Position numbers and translations under genes: made by a program. The notes under the pieces are model-generated. The model ran no database searches, had not been told where the DNA came from, and saw only the letters and a program-made list of their open reading frames with translations. A DNA stretch of 8,813 nucleotides, from contig JAFTLM010000374.1 of assembly GCA_017455945.1 (NCBI GenBank), positions 1 through 8,813 of the forward strand, written 5' to 3'. This document shows positions 1 through 5,833 of the stretch, in pieces. The DNA is from Clostridia bacterium (GTDB taxonomy: Bacteria > Bacillota > Clostridia > Oscillospirales > CAG-272). How positions within the stretch are numbered: the stretch's first letter is position 1; every line of letters begins with the position of its first letter.

Positions 1-1
1 A

Positions 2-1945
2 AGCCGAGAGCTGGCTGATATAAGACGTAAGATACGTATAGAAAGCAACCGCATAAAGGAAACACTCCAGAAATATATCGCGGGCGGCTCGCATTCAAGA
101 TATCTACAGGAAAATATCGTGACCCTTAAAAACGGACGTTACGTCGTTCCCGTAAAGGCCGAATATAAAAACGAGATAAAAGGAATGGTTCACGATACCT
201 CGGCATCGGGTTCGACTATATTTATAGAGCCCTCAGCGGTGGTTGACGCCAATAACGAAATACGTATCCTTGAAACCAAGGAGCAGCGTGAAATAGAAAA
301 AATTCTTCACGAAATGTCCGTCCAGGTGGCAACCTGCGAGGCGGCGATAAAATTGAATTATCTCAATATTACCGAGCTTGCGTTTGTCTTTGCCTGCGGA
401 AAGCTTTCCGAAAAGCTTGATGCCACCGCCCCTCTGCTGTCGGGCGACAGAAGTATCAACCTCATCCGTGCAAGACACCCGCTTATATCCAAAGACAGCG
501 TTGTTCCTGTAAATATCTCTATCGGAGACGGATACGATACCCTTGTTATCACAGGTCCTAACACCGGCGGTAAAACGGTATCCTTGAAAACTGTCGGACT
601 TTTTGCCCTTATGGCGCAATCGGGACTTCATATTCCCGTAGAGGAACGTTCGTCAATATGTATTTTTGATAACATTCTCGTAGATATAGGAGACGAACAG
701 AGCATAGAACAGTCGCTTTCCACCTTCAGCTCACATATGGTAAACATCGTGTCTATGCTGGAAAAGGTGGATAACAGATCGCTTGTGCTTTTTGACGAGC
801 TTGGCGGAGGAACAGACCCGGTGGAGGGTGCCGCACTTGCGGTGGCAGTTATAGAGTACGTCCGCGAAAAGGGAGCTATGTGTATGGCAACCACCCACTA
901 TTCGGAGCTCAAGGCATACGCACTTGATACCGAGGGCGTGTGTAACGCTTCCTGCGAGTTTGACGTTGAGACGCTCAAGCCTACTTATAAGCTCATAATA
1001 GGCACGCCCGGACGTTCAAATGCGTTTGCGATATCCTCTAAGCTCGGACTTCCGCAGGAGATAATAGACAGAGCAAAGGACTACGTCAGCAGCGACAATA
1101 AACGCTTTGAGGACATAATCGAACAGCTTGAAAACAGCCGTGTTCAGATGGAAAAGCAGAGAGAAGAAACCCTGCTTATGAAAGAAGAGTACGAACGCTT
1201 CAAGGTCAAGTCCGAAAATCAGATATCTCAAAAGCTGCGTGAGGCGGAGGCAACACTTGAAAAGGCAAGAGCAAAATCTGCTTCAATGGTTGAGAGTGCC
1301 AAGGCGTCCAGCGAGTTTATCTTTGACCAGCTTGATAAGATAAAGAAAAAGCAGGATGCACAGAATTTCGGAAGCGAGCTTGAAAAGACACGGCAGGCTG
1401 TTCGCGATCATATCCGTAAAAATGACGACAAATATAACCCCGTGGACGAAAAGAAAAACGAGAATTACGTTCTTCCAAGAAAGCTTCGTAAGGGCGATAC
1501 CGTCTATATCGTCAACATAGATAAGGAAGGCGTTGTGCTTGAAGAACCCGATAACAGCGGAAACGTCCAGGTCCAGGCGGGTATAATAAAGACCAGAACC
1601 AAGATCAAAAATCTTCGCCTTGTGGAGCAGGAGGCTCAGTTTATAGATAAGGATAATAAAAAGACCGACATCTCCAAATATAAGGCCACCGTCAGACGTG
1701 ACTGTACCGACGAAATAAATCTTCTGGGTAAAACGGGAGACGAGGCTTGGCTTGCCGTGGACAAGTATCTTGACGAGGCAATGCTTACGGGCTTCCGCAC
1801 AGTAAGGCTTATACATGGAAAGGGAACGGGTGCACTTAAAAAAGCACTCTGGCAGTACCTTAAAGGCGACCGACGTATAGCCAGCTTCCGTATAGGACAG
1901 TACGGAGAGGGCGACGGCGGAGTAACAATAGTTGAATTAAAATAA
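2..1945 (+). CDS. mutS2: Endonuclease MutS2 / ribosome-rescue ATPase, 5'-truncated by the window edge
   Basis: The frame is open from base 2, and the residues before the GTG at 119 already read as MutS2, so the gene begins left of the window. The 647 visible residues lack roughly the first 140 of a usual 780-790. Numbering from base 2, they show the lever segment with GSTIFIEP, Walker A GPNTGGKT (185-192), an STFSSHM signature, Walker B followed by DELGGGTDP (from 265), TTHYSELKAYA, a charged coiled coil (about 366-437), a KOW-like domain from about 495 (LRKGDTVYI), and a C-terminal Smr domain (572-647) with IHGKGTG at 604. MutS2 is a homodimeric MutS-like ATPase that lacks the mismatch-recognition domain. 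In the literature it suppresses homologous recombination in some bacteria and splits collided ribosomes in Bacillus subtilis. The usual Smr LDLRG motif reads INLLG here. rhaB follows 15 bases after the stop, so the two are probably co-transcribed. Confidence 0.96.
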   Translation, partial: SRELADIRRKIRIESNRIKETLQKYIAGGSHSRYLQENIVTLKNGRYVVPVKAEYKNEIKGMVHDTSASGSTIFIEPSAVVDANNEIRILETKEQREIEKILHEMSVQVATCEAAIKLNYLNITELAFVFACGKLSEKLDATAPLLSGDRSINLIRARHPLISKDSVVPVNISIGDGYDTLVITGPNTGGKTVSLKTVGLFALMAQSGLHIPVEERSSICIFDNILVDIGDEQSIEQSLSTFSSHMVNIVSMLEKVDNRSLVLFDELGGGTDPVEGAALAVAVIEYVREKGAMCMATTHYSELKAYALDTEGVCNASCEFDVETLKPTYKLIIGTPGRSNAFAISSKLGLPQEIIDRAKDYVSSDNKRFEDIIEQLENSRVQMEKQREETLLMKEEYERFKVKSENQISQKLREAEATLEKARAKSASMVESAKASSEFIFDQLDKIKKKQDAQNFGSELEKTRQAVRDHIRKNDDKYNPVDEKKNENYVLPRKLRKGDTVYIVNIDKEGVVLEEPDNSGNVQVQAGIIKTRTKIKNLRLVEQEAQFIDKDNKKTDISKYKATVRRDCTDEINLLGKTGDEAWLAVDKYLDEAMLTGFRTVRLIHGKGTGALKKALWQYLKGDRRIASFRIGQYGEGDGGVTIVELK

Positions 1946-1960
1946 AGGAAGGTATAAAAA

Positions 1961-3439
1961 ATGAACACTTTGAAAATGCTTGCAATAGACCTTGGCGCGT
2001 CCAGCGGCAGAGGTATAGTAGGTAGCTTTGACGGCAAAAAGCTTGAGCTTGTTGAAAATCACAGATTTGCAAACGAGCCGGTAAACGTGGCGGGAAGATT
2101 TACCTGGGATATTCTCCGTATATTCCACGAGATAAAGAACTCTATCCGCCAGACCGTGCTTGACGGCGACAACGTAAAAAGTATGGGCATAGATACCTGG
2201 GGAGTTGACTACGGACTTATAGATAAGCACGGCAGACTTCTTTCCAATCCCACACACTACAGAGATACCAGAACCGACGGTATAACCGAATACGTTGAAA
2301 AGTTTGTTTCGATAGACGAGATATATTCGGTAACGGGTATGCAGACCATAGACTTCAATACCATATTCCAGCTTGCGGCAGAGCTTCGTGATAACCCCGA
2401 CGTTTTTGCGGCGGCAGATAAAATGCTCTTTATTCCCGACCTGCTTGATTATTTCCTCACAGGAAAAGCAAGCACAGAGTATACCGTGGCTTCTACAGGT
2501 GCAATACTCAACGCAAAGACCAAGGAATATGCCTGGGAGCTTATAGATAAGATAGGCGTTTCGAGAAGCATTTTTGCGGATATGGTTCAGCCCGCAACAA
2601 CCGTTGGTAAGCTTCTGCCTCAGATAATCGAAGAGGTCGGACAGACAGACCTTGACGTGGTAAAGGTGGCGTCTCACGATACAGCAAGTGCTGTGCTTGC
2701 CGTTCCCGCTAAGAGCGATAAGTTTATTTACATAAGCAGCGGAACCTGGTCGCTTATGGGTACAGAGCTTAAAGCTCCCCTTATTAACGCCGACACCTGC
2801 CGCCTCAACTATACCAACGAGGGCGGAGCAGAGGATACCATAAGATTCCTTAAAAACATTATGGGACTCTGGATCCTTCAGGAATCCAGACGCCAGTGGA
2901 AGAGAGAGGGCAAGGACTATAGCTTTGGAGATCTTGCCGTTATGGCAAAGAGTGCCGCTCCCTACCGCTCTATCATCAATCCCGACGATAAGCTTTTCGC
3001 AACTCCCGGAAATATGCCCAAGCGTATTGCCGAATATTGCAAGAAGACAGGACAGCCGATTCCCGAAAAAGAGGGCGAGTTTGTCAGATGTATCCTTGAC
3101 AGCCTTTCCTTGCGTTACAGAGCAACCGTTGAAAATATAGCAGAGCTTACGGGCGAAAAGCCCACTGCGGTCAATATCGTTGGCGGCGGAACCCAGGATA
3201 AGCTCCTTTGCCAGCTTACCTCGGACGCTTGCGGACTTGAGGTGGTTGCAGGACCCGTTGAAGCAACGGCAATCGGAAACATCTGCGTCCAGGCTATTGC
3301 CGCAGGCGAAATAGCCAATATGAAGGAAGCACGCGAAGTCGTGGCAAATTCCTTTGACGTTGAGTACTATAAGCCCAACACAGAAGCAAAAACAATGATA
3401 GACGAAGCATACGGCAAGTTCTGCGAATTGACAAAATAA
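1961..3439 (+). CDS. rhaB: L-rhamnulokinase (FGGY carbohydrate kinase)
   Basis: This ATP-dependent kinase converts L-rhamnulose to L-rhamnulose 1-phosphate, the second step of cytoplasmic L-rhamnose catabolism. The 492 residues match the family length (E. coli RhaB is about 489). Visible motifs are the N-terminal phosphate loop DLGASSGRG, GIDTWGVDYGL, YRDTRTDG, IPDLLDYFLTG, SHDTAS with the presumed catalytic base Asp240, YISSGTWSLMG, and the C-terminal adenosine-site segment VGGGTQDKLLCQL. These are typical of RhaB rather than xylulokinase or glycerol kinase. The ATG is chosen for the AAGGAAGG ending 8 bases upstream, which overlaps the last base of the mutS2 stop. No rhamnose isomerase, aldolase or regulator is visible, so the pathway partners must lie elsewhere or the substrate may be a related ketose. 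The downstream permease begins 1 base after the stop. Isoleucine is mostly ATA (about 20 of 38 by hand count), unlike prs. Confidence 0.93.
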   Translation: MNTLKMLAIDLGASSGRGIVGSFDGKKLELVENHRFANEPVNVAGRFTWDILRIFHEIKNSIRQTVLDGDNVKSMGIDTWGVDYGLIDKHGRLLSNPTHYRDTRTDGITEYVEKFVSIDEIYSVTGMQTIDFNTIFQLAAELRDNPDVFAAADKMLFIPDLLDYFLTGKASTEYTVASTGAILNAKTKEYAWELIDKIGVSRSIFADMVQPATTVGKLLPQIIEEVGQTDLDVVKVASHDTASAVLAVPAKSDKFIYISSGTWSLMGTELKAPLINADTCRLNYTNEGGAEDTIRFLKNIMGLWILQESRRQWKREGKDYSFGDLAVMAKSAAPYRSIINPDDKLFATPGNMPKRIAEYCKKTGQPIPEKEGEFVRCILDSLSLRYRATVENIAELTGEKPTAVNIVGGGTQDKLLCQLTSDACGLEVVAGPVEATAIGNICVQAIAAGEIANMKEAREVVANSFDVEYYKPNTEAKTMIDEAYGKFCELTK

Positions 3440-3440
3440 A

Positions 3441-4409
3441 ATGCTCGATAATTTTGTTTTCAGCATAAACGCCATTCTTCCGGTGTTCATTATGGTGGCA
3501 CTGGGATGGGTGTTGAAGAATATAGAATTTCTTCCCGAAAGCTTTTTTGATCACGCGGATAAGTTCGTTTTCAAAATAGCTCTTCCGTGTAATCTGTTTG
3601 TAAGCGTGCTCAAGGGCGATGTTTCAAAGCTTAAAAACGCGCTTCCGCTTATGGGCTTTATCGTTGTTGGTATAAGCGTGTTTTTTGTGCTGGCGTGTGC
3701 CGTGGTGCCGCTTATAATAAAGGACAACGGAAAACGCGGAGCGTTTATTCAAGGCATTTACAGGGGAAATTTTGCGATTTTGGGGCTTCCGATAGCGGGT
3801 AATCTTTTTCCCGAAAACGATATCGGAGCAACTACCGTTGCCGTGGTTATGCCATTGGCAATAGTTGCGGTAAACGTTTTTGCGGTAATAATCCTTACCG
3901 TTTATGCACCGTCGGACGTGAAGAAGAAACCGCTTGAAACGGCTGCCAATATATGCCTGTCGATAGTCAAAAACCCTTTGATAATAAGCTGCCTTTTGGG
4001 GTTGGTGTTTATGCTTTGCGGCATAAGCCTTCCCACGTTTGCACAAAAAACGGTTGACGGTCTTTCGGACACCGTGTTCGCCCTTGCACTTATGAGCCTC
4101 GGTGCGGAATTCTATTTCAGTGCTCTTAAAGGAAAAGTGGGTACGTCGTTGGTGGGTGCGATTATAAAAACCGCGGTTTTACCTTTGATAGCCGTGTCTG
4201 TTGCGGTCTTAATGGGGTTCAGAAACGTGGAGCTGGGAGTTATACTTATTTTCTTCGGTGCTCCTACCGCAGTAAGCAGCTATATTATGGCAAAAAATAT
4301 GAAAAGCGACCACGAAATGGCGAGCCAGATTTTGCTGATATCTACACTTCTTTGTATGATTACACTGTTTATCGGTATATTTATTCTGAAAACTTTTAAA
4401 CTTATATAG
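3441..4409 (+). CDS. AEC (auxin efflux carrier) family permease
   Basis: This is a 322-residue integral membrane protein of the AEC/BART-type secondary transporter family, whose bacterial members move small organic acids such as malate and malonate. The substrate cannot be read from the sequence. About ten hydrophobic helices can be drawn: roughly residues 8-26, 38-57, 68-92, 107-123, 129-155, 176-196, 207-225, 234-259, 262-283 and 294-317. Family-like segments are RGNFAILGLPIA (108-119) in the first half and GAPTAVSSYIMA (273-284) in the second, fitting the inverted-repeat fold. The ATG lies 1 base after the rhaB stop (TAA-A-ATG), and I see no Shine-Dalgarno in the preceding 20 bases, so translation probably depends on ribosomes finishing rhaB. 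The coupling suggests a transport role tied to RhaB metabolism, perhaps export or uptake of a related metabolite, but that is inference. No intrinsic terminator is evident after the stop. Confidence 0.88.
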   Translation: MLDNFVFSINAILPVFIMVALGWVLKNIEFLPESFFDHADKFVFKIALPCNLFVSVLKGDVSKLKNALPLMGFIVVGISVFFVLACAVVPLIIKDNGKRGAFIQGIYRGNFAILGLPIAGNLFPENDIGATTVAVVMPLAIVAVNVFAVIILTVYAPSDVKKKPLETAANICLSIVKNPLIISCLLGLVFMLCGISLPTFAQKTVDGLSDTVFALALMSLGAEFYFSALKGKVGTSLVGAIIKTAVLPLIAVSVAVLMGFRNVELGVILIFFGAPTAVSSYIMAKNMKSDHEMASQILLISTLLCMITLFIGIFILKTFKLI

Positions 4410-4489
4410 AAAAAGTAAACAGAAAAAAGTTGGATTTTTGTACGAAAATCACAAAAAGCAAAAAAGCGGTAAAAAAATCGAAAAAAGGC
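4410..4489. promoter_or_regulatory. A-tract-rich (possibly curved, UP-element-like) spacer upstream of the prs promoter
   Basis: Seven A-tracts and one T-tract of 4-7 bases occur with centres near 4412, 4425, 4437 (T), 4446, 4455, 4462, 4474 and 4483. The mean spacing is about 10.2 bases, close to one helical turn, although individual gaps vary from 7.5 to 13.5. Phased A-tracts bend DNA, and A-rich DNA just upstream of -35 can act as an UP element contacting the RNA polymerase alpha subunit. The role here is inferred from position, directly before the prs -35. No terminator for the upstream permease gene is visible in it. Confidence 0.5.
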
Positions 4490-4504
4490 TTTTCAAAATC
4501 GATT
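4476..4504. repeat. Inverted repeat straddling the prs -35 (AATCGA / TCGATT)
   Basis: The arm AATCGA at 4476-4481 has its exact reverse complement TCGATT at 4499-4504, separated by 17 bases. A smaller inverted pair GAAAA/TTTTC (4480-4484 and 4490-4494) is nested within. The -35 hexamer lies between the outer arms, so a dimeric regulator bound here could affect polymerase access. With arms of only 6 bases in AT-rich DNA, chance is a real alternative. It does not resemble the PurR box of Bacillus. Confidence 0.3.
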
Positions 4505-4518
4505 AAATGTGTTATAAT
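4490..4518 (+). promoter_or_regulatory. Housekeeping-sigma promoter of prs with extended -10
   Basis: The -10 is a perfect TATAAT (4513-4518), preceded by TGT (4510-4512), which gives the extended -10 TGnTATAAT. A -35-like TTTTCA (4490-4495, 4 of 6 to TTGACA) lies at the ideal 17-base spacing. Transcription should begin near 4525, leaving a leader of about 43 bases before the prs ATG, too short for a known riboswitch. The weak -35 is compatible with the extended -10 and the upstream A-tracts. This is a prediction from consensus matching. Confidence 0.75.
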
Positions 4519-4567
4519 GATGTGTAAATATTGTTCATAAAAGAATACTAAAACTACGGAGGATGTT

Positions 4568-5707
4568 ATGAGAGATACTCTTTACGGTGATTTGAGCGTA
4601 ATTGGCATGAAAGGCTGTGAACAGTTTGTTTCACAGGTTGACTACTATCTCAAGGAATGGAGAAATCACGGAGAAGAACGTACCTTCCTTGTATCTGCCG
4701 AGTGCCCCAGATTCGGTACGGGCGAAGCAAAAGGTATGATCCACGAGTCTCTTCGCGGCCATGACGTATATATTATTGCAGATGTGTTTAACTACGGTGT
4801 AACTTATAAAATGTACGGTCAGACTGTTCCTATGAGTCCCGATGACCACTATGCCGATCTTAAGCGTATAATCGCGGCAATCGAGGGCAAGGCAAGACGT
4901 GTTTCGGTAATTATGCCTATGCTTTATGAGGGCAGACAGCACAAGCGTTCCTCAAGAGAGTCTCTTGACTGTGCTATTATGCTCCAGGAGCTTGTTGATA
5001 TGGGCGTTTCCAATATCCTTACCTTTGACGCACATGACCCCAGAGTTCAGAACGCTATTCCGCTTAGCGGTTTTGATGACGTCCGTCCCGCTTACCAGAT
5101 GATAAAGGCACTTGTTCGCAACGTTCCCGATATCGTTCTTGACAAAGAGAATCTTATGATAATCTCTCCCGACGAGGGTGCGATGGGCCGTTGTATGTAC
5201 TACTCCTCGGTTCTTGGAATCGATATCGGTATGTTCTACAAGAGACGTAACTACGCAGTCGTTGTAAACGGAAAGAACCCGGTTGAGGCACACGAGTACC
5301 TTGGACGCGATCTTACCGGCAAGGACGTTATTATCGTTGACGATATGATAGCTTCGGGAGATTCTCTTCTTGACGTAGCACTCCAGCTTAAGGAAAAGGG
5401 CGTAAAGAGAATTTTCAACTTTGCAACCTTCGGTCTCTTTACAGAGGGACTTGAAAAGTTTGATAAGGCTTATAAAGAGGGCGTAATAGATAAGATCTTT
5501 ACTACAAACCTTATCTACAGAACCCCAGAGCTTCTCTCTAAAGAATGGTATTGTGAGGTCAATATGTGTAAGTACGTTTCTTACATCATCGACACTCTTA
5601 ACCACGACCATTCCATCAGCGGACTCCTCAATCCCGTACAGAGAATACATAATATCGTTGAAAAGCATAAATCAGGTCAGGGCGGCCAGATCAGAATGGA
5701 ACTGTAA
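4568..5707 (+). CDS. prs: Ribose-phosphate pyrophosphokinase (PRPP synthetase), long divergent form
   Basis: The product is predicted to make 5-phosphoribosyl 1-pyrophosphate from ribose 5-phosphate and ATP, feeding purine, pyrimidine, NAD, histidine and tryptophan synthesis in the cytoplasm. At 379 residues it is about 60 longer than the usual 310-320. Readable landmarks are the ESLRGHDVYII segment, the ATP-loop equivalent EGRQHKRSSRESL (from Glu121; canonical enzymes have RQDRK), DAHD at 154-157 where canonical enzymes have the metal-binding DLHA, SPDEGAMGR, the KRR at 225-227, and the PRPP-binding loop VDDMIASGDSL (Asp258-Asp259). Extra length sits partly in a C-terminal extension after TTNLIYRTPELL. 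The ATG is fixed by GGAGG at 4558-4562, 5 bases upstream. The gene has its own promoter and terminator, so it appears monocistronic. ATA is rare among its isoleucine codons (about 6 of 31), consistent with high expression. Diphosphokinase activity is inferred from family membership. Confidence 0.92.
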   Translation: MRDTLYGDLSVIGMKGCEQFVSQVDYYLKEWRNHGEERTFLVSAECPRFGTGEAKGMIHESLRGHDVYIIADVFNYGVTYKMYGQTVPMSPDDHYADLKRIIAAIEGKARRVSVIMPMLYEGRQHKRSSRESLDCAIMLQELVDMGVSNILTFDAHDPRVQNAIPLSGFDDVRPAYQMIKALVRNVPDIVLDKENLMIISPDEGAMGRCMYYSSVLGIDIGMFYKRRNYAVVVNGKNPVEAHEYLGRDLTGKDVIIVDDMIASGDSLLDVALQLKEKGVKRIFNFATFGLFTEGLEKFDKAYKEGVIDKIFTTNLIYRTPELLSKEWYCEVNMCKYVSYIIDTLNHDHSISGLLNPVQRIHNIVEKHKSGQGGQIRMEL

Positions 5708-5717
5708 AATCAAATTC

Positions 5718-5752
5718 AAACATCCGCAGGAAAAATCTGCGGATGTTTTTTT
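5718..5752 (+). terminator. Intrinsic terminator of prs
   Basis: A perfect 12-bp stem has arms 5718-5729 (AAACATCCGCAG) and 5737-5748 (CTGCGGATGTTT) with a 7-base loop (GAAAAAT). A run of seven T residues (5746-5752) begins within the end of the right arm. It starts 10 bases after the prs stop. The GC-rich core followed by a U-tract is the classical Rho-independent form. The opposite strand also has a T-rich flank, though there is no convergent gene to use it. Confidence 0.95.
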
Positions 5753-5778
5753 GAAAAGTTTTTTCGGGATTTCATAAT
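5751..5778 (+). promoter_or_regulatory. Candidate promoter 1 for yqhQ-GH2
   Basis: TTGAAA (5751-5756, 5 of 6 to TTGACA) and CATAAT (5773-5778, 5 of 6 to TATAAT) are separated by 16 bases. The -35 starts inside the last T residues of the prs terminator, so the two units are packed without spare DNA. A transcript from here would start near 5785 and include the ATG at 5807 but not the one at 5777. Confidence 0.4.
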
Positions 5779-5802
5779 GTGTTCATATATAAGGTGTATA
5801 AT
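5774..5802 (+). promoter_or_regulatory. Candidate promoter 2 for yqhQ-GH2 (strong -10, poor -35)
   Basis: A perfect TATAAT lies at 5797-5802. At 17 bases upstream the hexamer (5774-5779, ATAATG) matches the -35 consensus poorly, and there is no TGn extension. Transcription would begin near 5809, about 25 bases before the TTG start of yqhQ. That would leave both upstream in-frame ATG codons (5777 and 5807) untranscribed or at the very end of the message. Confidence 0.5.
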
Positions 5803-5822
5803 TACAATGAAAATTTGTGTTT

Positions 5823-5827
5823 GGAGG
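5823..5827 (+). promoter_or_regulatory. Shine-Dalgarno GGAGG that sets the yqhQ TTG start
   Basis: GGAGG at 5823-5827 is 6 bases before the TTG at 5834, an optimal distance. The only nearer start codon, an ATG at 5829, is 1 base away and reads ATG-GTT-TGA, stopping after two codons. The in-frame ATGs at 5777 and 5807 have no SD. Confidence 0.8.
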
Positions 5828-5833
5828 TATGGT

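Noticed and set aside
119..121. GTG at 119 as the start of mutS2
   Set aside because: The same frame is open to base 2 and encodes MutS2-like sequence, including the residues leading into VTLKNGRYVVPV, so this is an internal valine.
1937..3490. 517-codon open frame on the minus strand covering all of rhaB
   Set aside because: It mirrors a well-conserved kinase gene and its product is rich in Cys, His and Tyr without recognisable domains. The rhaB frame rarely uses TTA, CTA or TCA codons, so few stops arise antisense. No SD or promoter was seen for it.
4433..4450. Hairpin GATTTT...AAAATC after the permease gene as a terminator
   Set aside because: The stem is only 6-7 bp and almost entirely AT with a GTAC loop, and it is followed by A-rich, not T-rich, DNA.
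4525..4567. Riboswitch or attenuator in the prs leader
   Set aside because: The leader is only about 43 bases, with no stable stem or known aptamer-like conserved core.
5777..5833. ATG at 5777 (or 5807) as the start of yqhQ
   Set aside because: Neither has an SD, and both fall at or upstream of the likely transcription start near 5809. The added residues do not resemble the family N-terminus, whereas TTG 5834 has GGAGG at 6 bases.
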